In this document: piece by piece, positions 28,139-37,600 of the stretch
How the letters are laid out: every line of letters begins with the position of its first letter
Numbering within the stretch: the first letter of the stretch is position 1
Assembly: GCA_022041995.1 (NCBI GenBank)
Contig: CP074381.1
Location: 3,534,001-3,598,000 of the forward strand
DNA from: Cupriavidus necator
GTDB lineage: Bacteria; Pseudomonadota; Gammaproteobacteria; Burkholderiales; Burkholderiaceae
Reading direction: 5' to 3'
Length of the DNA: 64,000 bases
The notes under the pieces: model-generated
The model's input: only the letters and a program-made list of their open reading frames with translations
Databases searched by the model: none
What the model was told of the DNA's origin: nothing
Made by a program: the position numbers and the translations under genes

Positions 28139-29131
28139 ATGCAAGCCGACCGCCGCAAAGCCCTGCACTGGCTGGGAGCAGGTTCCCTCGCCGCCACCGC
28201 CGCTACCCTCGGGCCTGGCCGGGCCTGGGCCCAGCAGGCTTACCCGTCGCGGCCCGTGCGGCTGGTCGTGCCCTACCCGCCCGGCGGTGCCACCGACGTG
28301 CTGGCGCGCGCGCTGGGCGACCCGCTCAGCAAGCTGTGGCAGCGCCCGGTGATCGTGGAGAACCGCCCCGGCGTGGGCGGCATGATCGGCGCCGACGTAG
28401 TCGCCAAGGCGCCGGCGGATGGCTATACGCTGCTGCTGGGCCTGCCCAGCCTGGTGCAGACGCCCTATATGGTGGCCAAGCCGCCGTTCGATCCCCTGCG
28501 CGACCTGACTGCCATCGCTCAGCTATGCACCAGCAGCCTGGTACTGGTTGCCAACAGCGCCATGCCGCGCACGCTGCCGCAGATGGTCAGCCTGGCCAAG
28601 TCCCAGCCCGACAAGTACGCCTATGGCACCTACGGCATCGGCACCGGCGCCCATCTCTACATGCAGGTCTTCCTCAAGGGCGCGGGCGCCCAGCTGGTCC
28701 ATGTCCCGTACAAGGGCGAAGCCCCCATTGCCACCGACCTGATCGGCGGCCAGATCTCATTGGGCACGCTGTCGCCGATGACCGTGCGCCAGCATGCGCG
28801 CACCGGCAAGCTCCAGCCGCTGGCGGTCACCGGCAATACCCGCGCGCCGATGCTGCCGGACGTGCCGACCTTCCAGGAACTCGGCTACAAGGGGCTGGAC
28901 GGCCCGGCCTGGCTGGGCCTGTTCACCACGGCCGGCACGCCGCAGGCCATCGTCGACAAGATCTCGGCCGATGTGGAAACGGTGATGGCGGCGCCGGATA
29001 TCCGCCAGCGCCTGGCCGAGCTGGGCCTGATCGTCAAGACGACCCAGCCGGCGGCGTTCGCGGCGGCGACCAAAGCGGATCAGGCGTACTGGGGCAACGT
29101 CATCAAGGAGAACAATATCCGGCTGGACTGA
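28139..29131 (+). CDS. Bug-family (TctC-like) periplasmic solute receptor
   Basis: A 330-residue tripartite tricarboxylate transporter receptor. A signal peptide with an RR pair (MQADRRKALHWLGAGSLAAT ... AWAQQ) is followed by the family motifs YPSRPVRLVVPYPPGGATDV (about residues 36-55), VENRPGVGGMIGADVVAKAP and YKGEAPIATDLIGGQI. These proteins bind dicarboxylates, nicotinate or similar acids. No TctA/TctB membrane genes are near, as is usual for the many orphan Bug proteins of this group. GAGGAAAC precedes the ATG. Confidence 0.92.
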   Translation: MQADRRKALHWLGAGSLAATAATLGPGRAWAQQAYPSRPVRLVVPYPPGGATDVLARALGDPLSKLWQRPVIVENRPGVGGMIGADVVAKAPADGYTLLLGLPSLVQTPYMVAKPPFDPLRDLTAIAQLCTSSLVLVANSAMPRTLPQMVSLAKSQPDKYAYGTYGIGTGAHLYMQVFLKGAGAQLVHVPYKGEAPIATDLIGGQISLGTLSPMTVRQHARTGKLQPLAVTGNTRAPMLPDVPTFQELGYKGLDGPAWLGLFTTAGTPQAIVDKISADVETVMAAPDIRQRLAELGLIVKTTQPAAFAAATKADQAYWGNVIKENNIRLD

Positions 29132-29134
29132 GGC

Positions 29135-29311
29135 ATGGCGCCGCCGGCATCGGCTCAGATGCCGGCCTCTGCGGACCAGCTGTGCGACCAGACCACCTAC
29201 AGCTGGCCCTGGCGCGATGGCGACGTGATGGTGCTGGACAACCTGCAGGTCTGGCACGGCCGCAACCCGTACCAGGGCACGCGCGACGTGCAGGTGGCGC
29301 TGCTGGACTAA
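29135..29311 (+). pseudogene. C-terminal relic of a TauD/SyrP-type Fe(II)/2-oxoglutarate dioxygenase
   Basis: A 58-codon open frame right after the Bug gene ends with YSWPWRDGDVMVLDNLQVWH then GRNPYQGTRDVQVALLD and a stop. This matches the end of TauD/SyrP-like dioxygenases, where the last metal histidine (WHGR) and the 2-oxoglutarate-binding arginine occur in this order. The other two metal ligands and the whole N-terminal fold are missing, so only a remnant of a deleted gene remains. It shows that a deletion joined the Bug gene to a foreign 3' end. Confidence 0.72.
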
Positions 29312-29637
29312 AGCGCCGCGGGCCGCGCCGGGACAATTCCACTTCCTTGGTGTTCGTCTCGCTGTCGCTGCTGCTGGCCTGCCGCGACTTCCGGGGCGCT
29401 GTGCTCGGTGAAGGTGGCATTGCGCTGGCAAGCGCAGGTACGCCCTGCAAGGGCAAAGCGCAGCAATGACACGGCTATTGCGCGCATTTGCAACGACGCG
29501 ATGTGCACACATGCCATGGCAGGCACCGGCCAATTTCAGTGATTCAGTGGACTAGGGCCGTTGCAGCCCGTCGAGCTTGCTTGGCGTCCGGCCAGCTTGC
29601 ACCGATTTAAGACGTCCATAGCCCCTGCACAGAGGCA
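29312..29637. other. Gene-free stretch after the dioxygenase relic
   Basis: 326 bp with no supported gene on either strand and no clear terminator. It is probably residue of the deleted gene region. Confidence 0.4.
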
Positions 29638-30110
29638 TTACTTCTTCTTCCTGGGATCATCAGCCGGGTTGACGAAGTTGAAAGCCCAGGGCCCCGCCAC
29701 ATTGATCTGGATAACGGTTTCCTCCTTAGTCCAGCCAAAGTGGTGCATCTTGGGTGGCATGACAATCAGGCTGCCGGTACCGAGCGGCGAGGTCTTTTCC
29801 GGGTCGAGCTTGTCGCCCATGCCATAGTTGAACGTCCCGGAAAGCACGGTCACCCGCTCCACGCCTGGGTGCCAGTGCGCCGCCACCTTGGCATCCGCGG
29901 GCAGCTTGATCCGGGCCGTGATCGGCCCCTTCTTGTCCATCTGCCCCTCGAGAACGGCGAGTTTGGCACCCGGTATCAGTGGCAGGTCCGCCCATTTGAC
30001 CTCGTCGGCGGTGACCATGATCATGCTGCCCGCGGGGGCAGCCAATGCCGCAGACATCGTCAGGCAGACGCCGAAGGCCAGTGTGGCAATCGGGGAAGCT
30101 TGTTTTTCAT
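29638..30110 (-). pseudogene. Secreted cupin-domain protein, frame broken in the signal peptide
   Basis: The mature part is a single cupin: AHWHPGVERVTVLSGTFNYG (metal ligands H-x-H and E) then the second motif LIVMPPKMHHFGWTKEE, C-terminus FNFVNPADDPRKKK. ATG 30110 has AAGGAG 7 bases upstream but is out of frame. Adding one G on the plus strand at the G4 run 30092-30095 gives MKNKLPPIATLAFGVCLTMS then AALAA, a normal cleavable signal peptide in frame with the cupin. The frame that is open further upstream lacks a ribosome site. Function is unknown; similar periplasmic cupins are abundant near catabolic genes. Confidence 0.8.
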
Positions 30111-30420
30111 TGCGCGCTCCTTTCTGCGACGGCAACCAGACAGCCGCAGCGGCGACGGTACAGACCGCATTGATGCCATCTGGCACCCGATTCCGCCGAC
30201 AGCCGCGCTGGAGACATTCACTGCATGGCACAGATTCAGGCATGCAGGCTCGGGCGTCCTCATCGCCCAAAGCAACAATGCAATGCATATCTCGGGCCAA
30301 CCGTGGTGGGAGGCTGACGGGCGGGCGCGCGACGTTGGCCCGGTGTGCTTGTAGCAAGGTAAATCGGCCAGATCGTTTCAATTGTGAAACACCGGCGGGC
30401 CGCGTACGAGGCCCTGATAT
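30111..30420. other. Gene-free stretch between cupin and enoyl-CoA hydratase genes
   Basis: 310 bp; it must carry the cupin promoter. No gene, repeat or clear terminator seen. Confidence 0.4.
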
Positions 30421-31236
30421 TCAACTGCCCTTCCATGCCGGCGATCGCCGGTTCACAAATGCATCCACCCCTTCGCGAAAGTCACTGCTGCCATAGCACA
30501 AGCGCACCAGGTCATCTGTCTCTGCCACCGACTGCACCGTCTGACGCCGCAACGCCTCCTTGACCACCGACTGCGTGACAGGCGCCAGCGCACCAAGCCG
30601 ATCGCATAGCGAAGCAACCTCGGCCTCAAGCGCCTCGGCGGCATAAACCCCCTCAAGAAACCCGCACGCCAGCGCAGCCTCGGCGTCGAGGATCTGCGCC
30701 AGCAGCAACATGCGGCGCACCGGCTGCAGCCCCCAGGCAGCACGCAGCCTGGCAAGATTCAACGCCGACAGCGTGTTGCCCAGCGTGCGCGCAATCGGCA
30801 CGCCGAAGCGGGCCTTGCGGGTCGCGACACGGAAGTCGCAGGCAGTAGCGATAGCCAGGCCGCCACCCACTGCCCAGCCTTCGATAACCGCTACCGTTGG
30901 CACCGGCAGTTGCTCGACAAGGCGGATGCCTTCGTCGATACGCGCTTCGTAGGCAACCCCGTCGTCGCCGCTGGAGAACTGCTGGAACTGCGCGATGTCG
31001 GTACCGGCAACAAAGGCCTCACCGCCCGCGCCGCGCAGCACCACCACACGCGCACCCGCATTGCCTTGCGCTGCAAGCGCGCGGCAATGCGTGGCGAGTT
31101 GATCATACATGGCCCACGTCATCGCATTGCGCGCGGCTGGACGGTCGAAAGTCAGCGTCGCGATCTGGCCCTGCATCGTGAGCGTGACCTGTCCGTCGGT
31201 GCCGGGACCGCCCTGCGGCGGCAGCGCGGCCTTCAT
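30421..31236 (-). CDS. Enoyl-CoA hydratase/isomerase (crotonase family)
   Basis: A 271-residue crotonase. Seen: TLTFDRPAARNAMTWAMYDQ (about residues 25-44), the oxyanion-hole motif RGAGGEAFVAGTDIAQF (about 67-83), and VIEGWAVGGGLAIATACDFR (about 116-135) with the second oxyanion glycine; FGVPIARTLGNTLS follows. The catalytic glutamates of classical hydratases are not evident after GNTLS, so it may catalyse isomerisation, decarboxylation or CoA-ester cleavage. Its ATG overlaps the stop of the CoA-transferase (ATGA), so both act in one operon on a CoA-linked carboxylate. Confidence 0.9.
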   Translation of the reverse strand: MKAALPPQGGPGTDGQVTLTMQGQIATLTFDRPAARNAMTWAMYDQLATHCRALAAQGNAGARVVVLRGAGGEAFVAGTDIAQFQQFSSGDDGVAYEARIDEGIRLVEQLPVPTVAVIEGWAVGGGLAIATACDFRVATRKARFGVPIARTLGNTLSALNLARLRAAWGLQPVRRMLLLAQILDAEAALACGFLEGVYAAEALEAEVASLCDRLGALAPVTQSVVKEALRRQTVQSVAETDDLVRLCYGSSDFREGVDAFVNRRSPAWKGS

Positions 31237-32468
31237 GCTCCGAATGCGCCGGCTACAGCCAGCGACTGTTGTTCGTCCTTCGAGATACCCAGCTCGGCCA
31301 GGACCTCTTCCGTGTGCTGGCCGAGCAGCGGCGGCGGGCACCGTACCTGCTGGGGCGTGCCGCCCATCTTCACCGCGAAGCCGATATTGGGCACCTTGCC
31401 CTCGATCGGATGATCGATCTCGATGCGCATCTGACGGTGCCGGCCGTGCTCGCTGTCGAAGGCCTGCGGGTAGGTCAGGATCGGCCCGGCCGGGATGCCA
31501 ACCTCGAGCAGGCGTTCAATCCAGTAGTCGCTGCTCTCTTTGACGAAGCTCTGCTCCAGCATCGCGATCAGTTGCTGCCGGTTGGCCAGGCGCAGCGCCA
31601 CGGTGGCAAAGCGCTCATCCGCCAGCAGGTCGGGCCGGTCGAGCGTGCTGCACAGCAGTTGCCACAGCTTCTGGTTGGTGGCCCCCATGACGAAGTGGCC
31701 ATCGGCGGACTTTATCGCCTGGTAAGGCGCACTCATGCGGTTGGCCGTGCCCAGCGGCTCGGGCTCACGGCCCGTGCCCCAGTATTCGCAGGTATCCCAC
31801 ACCGAGAACGCCAGCGCGGAATCGAACAGCGACGCATCGACATACTGCCCCTTGCCCGTCTCCCTGGCGCCGATGTAGGCAGACAGCATGCCGTAGGTCG
31901 CGAACAGCGCGCAGCCGATATCGGCCACCGGCACGCCCGCCTTCACCGGCGCGCCGCCCGGGTAGCCGGTGACGCTCATCACGCCCGACATCGCCTGCGC
32001 CATCAGGTCAAAGCCCGGCCGCCCCGCCCACGGGCCACTCTGGCCAAAGCCCGAGATGCTGCAGTAGACCAGCTTCGGATTGATTTTGGCGAGGGTCTCG
32101 TAGTCGATCCCCAGCCGCTTCATCACGCCGGGGCGGTAGTTCTCCACCAGGATATCGGCCGTTTCCGCCAGGCGATAAAGCACCGCCCGGCCAGACTCGG
32201 TCTTGAGATCCAGCGTGACGCTGCGCTTGTTGCGGTTCATGTTAAGAAAGCCCATGCTGTCCGGGCCCTTCATCTTGAACCCCATGGCGCCGCGCGTCTG
32301 GTCGCCGCCTTCGGGCGGTTCGATCTTGATCACGTCGGCGCCGAGGTCGGCCAGCAACATGCAGGCGTAAGGGCCGGCCATGACCTGGCTGACGTCGAGC
32401 ACGCGCACGCCGGCCAGCGGCAGGCTGGATGCGGACGCTTGTTCGTGGGAATCGCTGAAATCTGTCAT
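31233..32468 (-). CDS. Class III (CaiB/BaiF) CoA-transferase
   Basis: A 411-residue family III CoA-transferase that moves CoA between carboxylic acids. Seen: LPLAGVRVLDVSQVMAGPYA (about residues 16-35), LADLGADVIKIEPPEGGDQT with the active-site region, NRNKRSVTLDLKTESGRAVL, and the aspartate nucleophile region FDLMAQAMSGVMSVTG (about 171-186). Start at 32468 is supported by AGGAAG 7 bases upstream; the open frame continues without conservation. Overlaps the hydratase start by four bases, and follows a Bug receptor by 59 bp, a frequent import-and-activate arrangement in Burkholderiales. Confidence 0.93.
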   Translation of the reverse strand: MTDFSDSHEQASASSLPLAGVRVLDVSQVMAGPYACMLLADLGADVIKIEPPEGGDQTRGAMGFKMKGPDSMGFLNMNRNKRSVTLDLKTESGRAVLYRLAETADILVENYRPGVMKRLGIDYETLAKINPKLVYCSISGFGQSGPWAGRPGFDLMAQAMSGVMSVTGYPGGAPVKAGVPVADIGCALFATYGMLSAYIGARETGKGQYVDASLFDSALAFSVWDTCEYWGTGREPEPLGTANRMSAPYQAIKSADGHFVMGATNQKLWQLLCSTLDRPDLLADERFATVALRLANRQQLIAMLEQSFVKESSDYWIERLLEVGIPAGPILTYPQAFDSEHGRHRQMRIEIDHPIEGKVPNIGFAVKMGGTPQQVRCPPPLLGQHTEEVLAELGISKDEQQSLAVAGAFGA

Positions 32469-32527
32469 CGGCTGCTTCCTGGGAAATTCGATAAGGCGGC
32501 GTACTTGAGTGCGGCGGCGCTCGGCCA

Positions 32528-33493
32528 TCAGGCTTCCGCCTTCACGCCGGCATCTTTCACGACCTTGGCCCACTTGCTGGACTCAGAGGCGATGAAGGCG
32601 CCGAACTGCTGGCTCGAGCCACCGGAGTCCTCGGCGCCGAAGCTCCTGAGCCGTTCGGCGACGTCGGGCATGGCCAGCACGCGGTTGACGTCCTCGTTCA
32701 TGCGCTGCACCAGCGCCGGCGGCATGCCCTTCGGACCCACCAGGCCGTACCACGATGCTGCGTCCAGCCCGGGGAAGCCGGACTCCGCCAGCGTCGGCAC
32801 ATTGGGATGGCTGGCCGCGCGCTTCAGGCGGGTCTGCGCGATCGCGATCACCTTGCCCTGCTGGATAAACGGGGTGGCCGCGGTCATGGTGTCGAACGCG
32901 TAGTCGATCTGCCCGCCCATCAGGTCCGCCACCAGCGGGCCCGAGCCCTTGTAAGGCACGTGCACCACGTCGATCTTCGCCTGCATCCGGAACAGCTCCA
33001 GCGCCAGATGCTGCGCCGAGCCGATTCCCGACGAACCGAAGGAAATCCTTCCCGGCTTCTGCCGGCACAGCGCCACGATGTCCGAAACGGTACGCACCTT
33101 CTGTTCCGGACGGCAGGTCAGCATATTGGGCGTGACGCCCACCATCGAAATCGGCGTGAAGTCGGTGCGCGGGTCGTACTTGACATCGAGCAGCGCCGGG
33201 GCGATCGCATGGCTGTTGACATGGGCCATCAGCAGCGTGGTGCCATCAGGCGGCTGCTTGGCCACATAAGCTGCAGCGATGGCGCCGGTGGCACCGGGCT
33301 TGTTCTCCACCAGCACGCTGGTGTTCCACATGCCCCCCAGCTTCTGCCCGATCACGCGCGCCAGCACGTCCGTGCCTCCACCCGGGGCGAAGCCCACCAC
33401 AATGCGCACCGGGCCGGCGATGTCGGCGGCGCGCGCGAGGCTGGGTATCGCCAGCCCGGCCGCTGCCACCAGAATGAATTGTCTGCGCTGCAT
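32528..33493 (-). CDS. Bug-family (TctC-like) periplasmic solute receptor
   Basis: A 321-residue receptor with signal peptide MQRRQFILVAAAGLAIPSLA ending ARA, then the family segments RIVVGFAPGGGTDVLARVIG (about residues 30-49), VENKPGATGAIAAAYVAKQP and VPYKGSGPLVADLMGGQIDY. It presumably captures the acid handled by the CoA-transferase and hydratase encoded just downstream. As with the protein at 28.1 kb, the TctAB membrane components are absent here. Confidence 0.92.
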   Translation of the reverse strand: MQRRQFILVAAAGLAIPSLARAADIAGPVRIVVGFAPGGGTDVLARVIGQKLGGMWNTSVLVENKPGATGAIAAAYVAKQPPDGTTLLMAHVNSHAIAPALLDVKYDPRTDFTPISMVGVTPNMLTCRPEQKVRTVSDIVALCRQKPGRISFGSSGIGSAQHLALELFRMQAKIDVVHVPYKGSGPLVADLMGGQIDYAFDTMTAATPFIQQGKVIAIAQTRLKRAASHPNVPTLAESGFPGLDAASWYGLVGPKGMPPALVQRMNEDVNRVLAMPDVAERLRSFGAEDSGGSSQQFGAFIASESSKWAKVVKDAGVKAEA

Positions 33494-33557
33494 TGCGTGT
33501 CTCCATCCTGGGTAGTTATGGAGCCATCATCCGCAATGCATCCGCCGCGGGCTATCG

Positions 33558-34496
33558 CTATTTGGGGGATTCTGGTTTCGCGTTTTGCGCAAGCACCGCC
33601 AGCACGCTGAGCGCTGCCGAGGAAAGCGCCCCATGGGGCCGATGGCACAGCACAAACTGCCGCTGCGCCCAGGCCGCGGCGATGGGCAGCCGCACGAACC
33701 GGCTACCGCCCGCCACCTCACGCGCAATCGCCTCCGGCATCACCCCGCCGCCCAGGTTCTGCGCCACCAGCGCAGCCATGCTGTCGAAACCGCCCACGCG
33801 CATGCGCATGCGCAGCACGCGGCCGGCCTCCTCCGCCAGCCGCTCCAGCACGATCGAGATCGCCGAGCTCTCGCTGAGCACGATCAGGTCGCAGTCCAGC
33901 ACGTCTTCCGGCGTAACCTTGCGGCGCCGCGCCAACGCATGGCCGCGCGCCACCACCAGCACCAGTTCATCATTTCGATAGGGCTCGGTCGGCAGGTCGA
34001 TCACACCCAGGCTGCCGTCGTAAATGCCGATGTCTACGGTGCCGCGGCGCAGCGACTGCTGGACTTCCGCGCTGTTCATTTCCTGCAGGTCGATGCGCAC
34101 GCCGGGGCAGGCGGTGGCGCTGCGTTGGATGTCGAAGGGGAGGAACTGGATGACTGCGGACTTGGGCGCCGCCACACGCACGACGCCCAGGTCGCCGCCG
34201 ACAAAGGAGGCGGCGTCGTCCTGCATGCGCTGGACGGTGTGGGTGATGCCGCGGGCGTGGGCCAACAGTGCGCGGCCGGCCTCGGTCAGGGCCATGCCGT
34301 GGGGGAGGCGTTCGAACAGGGAGACGCCTAGTTGGGCTTCCAGTTCGAGCACGCGTCTTGACGCGGCAGCGGGGGCCAGATGGAGACGCTCCGCCCCGCG
34401 GGTAATGCTGCCGGCGTCGGCCACGGCGATGAAAAGCTGGACGGTGGTGAGATCAAAGTGCAGGCGGGTGGAGCGCAAGGGGGGTGCGGACGTCAC
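33558..34496 (-). CDS. LysR-family transcriptional regulator
   Basis: A 312-residue regulator: winged helix-turn-helix at about residues 14-72 (LTTVQLFIAVADAGSITRGA, RRVLELEAQLGVSLFERL) and an effector domain beyond 100 (GVRIDLQEMNSAEVQQSLRR, VIDLPTEPYRNDELVLVVAR). GTG start at 34496. It is encoded on the same strand 64 bp upstream of the Bug/CoA-transferase/hydratase genes and probably regulates them. A 116-bp relic at 38.0 kb resembles its effector domain. Confidence 0.9.
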   Translation of the reverse strand: MTSAPPLRSTRLHFDLTTVQLFIAVADAGSITRGAERLHLAPAAASRRVLELEAQLGVSLFERLPHGMALTEAGRALLAHARGITHTVQRMQDDAASFVGGDLGVVRVAAPKSAVIQFLPFDIQRSATACPGVRIDLQEMNSAEVQQSLRRGTVDIGIYDGSLGVIDLPTEPYRNDELVLVVARGHALARRRKVTPEDVLDCDLIVLSESSAISIVLERLAEEAGRVLRMRMRVGGFDSMAALVAQNLGGGVMPEAIAREVAGGSRFVRLPIAAAWAQRQFVLCHRPHGALSSAALSVLAVLAQNAKPESPK

Positions 34497-35278
34497 GATG
34501 GTCGGCGCTTATGCAGGCGTCGTCTCAGGGGGCGAGCTACGGATTGAGGGGAGAGGAAACCGTTACGAGCGCCTTGGAATGCGGTACCGTGCGCCATCCG
34601 ATTCTCCACTGATCAAGCGGCGTCAGCAACTGCGGATTTCCCGCGCAACCCTCAGGATGTCCGGCGTGACTGGCAGACAAGATGACGCGTCGACGGCGAA
34701 TCCGGCATCCCGAATTTTCATGTGGCCGACACGCGCGGCACGCTGGCCCCAGCCGGGACCGATGACGATGGCGCCACGGCAGACTGGGAGAACGAGACTC
34801 ACCCGACTGCGGCCCGGAGGATGACGTCATCGGCAAGTCGGTCGGTGAATTCATCGGCCAGGGCAATCCAATCATTCTCGGGGATGCCATAAACCTGCAG
34901 CGCTGGAAACAACCATGGCCCAAGGCCCCGCCTGGCACCGCTGTCGCGCGGCGCTCCGCCTGAACACAGCGTTTAGCAGTCGCCGGGCAAGCACCTGTAG
35001 CTCGCAATGCCCAGGCTGCCGCCCGCTTCTATTCCACTTGCCTTTCTCATGAAACCCAATAGCTTTGTACTAAACAGAGATCGATTGCCCACTGGTGACA
35101 AGGCAACTGTCAGGGCTGCGGTGCCGGCCCCGGGAAGTCGAGCAAGCGCGCATAACGACTTTGCTGACTGACAGCGAAGCGGCGGTTTCTTTGTCTGTTA
35201 CGTCATACAAGCGCGTTTCACTCCATTGGCTTCTTGATGGGCGCAAACGACTGGGGCACTTACCATTGGACGGTTCCT
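34497..35278. other. Gene-poor stretch with decayed coding segments
   Basis: No intact gene in 780 bp. On the minus strand two short open frames read like protein but end early: about 34924-34815 (LFPALQVYGIPENDWIALAD ... ILRAAVG, then TGA) and about 34816-34634 (AIVIGPGWGQRAARVGHMKI ... DILRVAREIRS, then TGA). I do not recognise their family. They may be pieces of one gene broken by frameshifts. Nothing else stands out. Confidence 0.35.
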
Positions 35279-36322
35279 ATGAAAGCACGCCATCAATCCC
35301 TTTTCGATCTCGTCCGCTCTGGGCTTCTATGTGTCACTGTGGCACTGTTGGCCGCCTGCGGCGGGGGTGACCACGGCAAACCCGCAACCAATCCGCCTCT
35401 CCAATTCCAGGTGGTGTCGTTTGGCGACAGCATTTCTGATGTAGGAACCTATGCGCCAGTTGCGCAACTGGTCGGCGGCGGGCGCTTCACCACCAACCCT
35501 GGACAGGTGTGGACCCAGGATGTTGCGAACTTCTTCGGCGGGACGCTGACCGCGGCGCAAACCGGTGGCTATGGGGCGCCGGTGCAGAATCACCCTGACG
35601 GCTTGGGTTACGCCCAAGGAGGCGCCCGTGTAACGGATCCTAACGGCATCAATTTCAAGGCAAATGGACTCGGCGCGTTGACGGTGCCGATTGCAACGCA
35701 GCTACAAAACCACCTTGCGGCGCACGGTAACTTCAATGAAGGGCAGATGGTCCTTGTCCAGGGAGGCGGGAGCGATATCCTGATCCACGCCGGCGCAGTG
35801 GTGGCGGGAAGTGAGACTGAGGCTGACGCGAATCAGGCCGTGACGCTTGCCGCGCAGCAATTGGCGGCGATCATCGGAAAGATCCTCCAATCCGGTGCCA
35901 AGCATATCGTTGTCTCAAACATTGGCAATATCGGCGTCTCACCGTTGGGGGTCGGCGACAACCACCTCGGGGCGCTTCTCACCGGGATGACGTTAACCTT
36001 CAATTCAGCATTGACGAACGCGCTCCAGGCTGCAGGCATCCAGAACCAGGTCATCAACATTGATCAGTTCGGCTTCATCAACGACGTCCTTGCCCATTTC
36101 AAGGAGAAGGGATTCCAGGTCAGCAATACCGGGACCGGCTGCAACCTGCAGCTTCTGTCCAAGGAGATCGAGGTGAGTTCCCTGTTTTGCTCGCCGAAGA
36201 CCTACACAGTGCCGGACGCTGATCAGACCTACATGTTTGCTGATGAGGTCCATCCGACCACGCATCTTCACGCGCTGTTTGCGACCCTGGTGGAACAGGC
36301 CGTGCAGGCGGCGAGCAAGTAG
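35279..36322 (+). CDS. GDSL/SGNH-family secreted lipoprotein esterase
   Basis: A 347-residue lipoprotein hydrolase. The signal peptide ends with lipobox LAAC (Cys at about residue 26: VALLAACGGGD). The SGNH blocks are present: SFGDSISDVG (nucleophile Ser, block I), a GGARV block II region, QGGGSDIL (block III, with D replacing the usual Asn) and the catalytic dyad DEVHPT near residue 322 (block V). Members are autotransporter-like or plain lipases; no beta-barrel is attached here, so it is likely an anchored esterase. Base composition is lower in G+C than its neighbours, which fits acquired DNA. Confidence 0.87.
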   Translation: MKARHQSLFDLVRSGLLCVTVALLAACGGGDHGKPATNPPLQFQVVSFGDSISDVGTYAPVAQLVGGGRFTTNPGQVWTQDVANFFGGTLTAAQTGGYGAPVQNHPDGLGYAQGGARVTDPNGINFKANGLGALTVPIATQLQNHLAAHGNFNEGQMVLVQGGGSDILIHAGAVVAGSETEADANQAVTLAAQQLAAIIGKILQSGAKHIVVSNIGNIGVSPLGVGDNHLGALLTGMTLTFNSALTNALQAAGIQNQVINIDQFGFINDVLAHFKEKGFQVSNTGTGCNLQLLSKEIEVSSLFCSPKTYTVPDADQTYMFADEVHPTTHLHALFATLVEQAVQAASK

Positions 36323-36451
36323 GAGAGCGAAGGGGAGGCAAATCGATCGTTCCAAATGCTTTAGTTGCGCGTGACATCTCGCACCGGCTCATGGGTGCGG
36401 ACCTGCGGTCACAGGGTTGCCCGAATAATCGAATCGCGAAGGCTCAAAGCG

Positions 36452-36652
36452 TCACCGGTTCATCAAAAGCCCGGTGCCAACTATGGATCTCCACACGATC
36501 CGGAGACCCCGGATCCAGAACGGATCGGATTGAAGCAGACCTTCGACTTCGGCGCGACTAGACGCCCGCACGATCCAAAGCCCTCCGACCGCTCCGGCGT
36601 CCGGAGCTTCGCGCAAGGAGCCCGCAATCGGGATCGTGCCTCGATGCTTGGC
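36452..36652 (-). pseudogene. YciI-family protein relic
   Basis: An open stretch of 66 codons encodes HRGTIPIAGSLREAPDAGAV and GGLWIVRASSRAEVEGLLQS DPFW, the C-terminal two thirds of a YciI-like (YCII-related) domain. A stop codon precedes it directly, the N-terminal strand with the conserved His-Asp pair is missing, and the end (after RGLRIVWRSIVGTG) no longer matches, suggesting a further frameshift. No longer functional. Confidence 0.65.
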
Positions 36653-37152
36653 TTATGGCAGGCGTCTTAACGGCAGGGTGAAACGCAAATTGAGGCTCAA
36701 TGGCGTGCGTGTCCTATGCGGCACCCTGACTGCCTGTTTTCCCGCTCTATCAGGCTCCTCGCGGTACCCCGCGCAGCGAAAGCAAACTCCATTCGCGCAG
36801 TATCGAAGTGCGCGCACTCTGCCTTAAGCCACGTCGAGAAAATGGTCACGCGCCGATCGTCACTGCCTGCCCGAAATAACCTGGCCACTACGCAGTTCTG
36901 CTTTCCTTGCTCTCGGGCCTCGTTCCGCCACGTGCGCACTATCCTGAAATGTAGGGAAAGCTTGATAGGCAGGCGGGTCAGATTGATGGAATAAATCAGA
37001 CCTGTCAGCTGTTTACAAAGATGACAGCAGCGCGGAGTGCCAAGCGGAGATCCCGCACGGTGTATCAAAACAAGCTCAACGATACAGGGGGGACGGTCCG
37101 GCACGGGTCCCGAGTGACCCGGACGTAATGCAGCAAGGCTGGGGGACACATC
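36653..37152. other. Gene-free stretch upstream of the His/Gly-rich protein gene
   Basis: 500 bp. An imperfect dyad, GTCAGATT...AAATCAGAC near 36975-37000, and CTGT...ACAG dyads near 37006-37026 could be operator or leader elements of the gene at 37153. A 150-codon minus-strand frame here has no recognisable family. Confidence 0.4.
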
Positions 37153-37587
37153 ATGAACGGGCGCAGGCTTTGCAAGATCGCCCTGGCATTAGTGGCAGGG
37201 GCGGCGCTGGCCGCCGGCGGTCCAACGCTGGCTGCCGGTCGTGGTGGCGGTCGTGGTGGCGGCGGTGGCATGCACGGCGGCAGCTTTCACGGTCAGGGGG
37301 GCTTCCACCATGACGGTTTTCATCATCACGGCTACGGGCACGCGGCATTCGTCGTAGGCGCCGGCTGGCCGGGCTGGTGGGGATATCCATACGGTGGCCG
37401 GCCATACCCTAATTCCTACCCCGTTTACTACGCGCCCGTGGCGCAATACGTCGAGCAAGGCGATGGGTCGGACATTGCGTCGGCGAACGCGTGGTGGTAC
37501 CGCTGCGACGACCCCAGTGGCTACTACCCGTACGTCAAGAACTGCCCGGGCGGCTGGCTAATGGTGCCCGCCCAGCCGTCGCCGTAA
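37153..37587 (+). CDS. Secreted Gly/His-rich protein with C-terminal GYYPYV/CPGGW motif
   Basis: A 144-residue exported protein. The signal peptide spans about residues 1-27 (LALVAGAALAAGGPTLAA). A Gly/Arg then Gly/His/Phe-rich stretch (about 29-65, GGFHHDGFHHHGYGHAAF) could bind metal. The C-terminal part WWYRCDDPSGYYPYVKNCPG GW is a small conserved cysteine-containing motif seen in many Burkholderiales envelope proteins of unknown role. It is followed after 13 bases by a lipoprotein gene; the pair occurs together in related genomes as far as I recall. Confidence 0.82.
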   Translation: MNGRRLCKIALALVAGAALAAGGPTLAAGRGGGRGGGGGMHGGSFHGQGGFHHDGFHHHGYGHAAFVVGAGWPGWWGYPYGGRPYPNSYPVYYAPVAQYVEQGDGSDIASANAWWYRCDDPSGYYPYVKNCPGGWLMVPAQPSP

Positions 37588-37600
37588 TGCCGGAGTACTG

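Noticed and set aside
36697..37149. 150-codon minus-strand frame
   Set aside because: No family resemblance and no ribosome site; ends in the control region of the gene at 37153.
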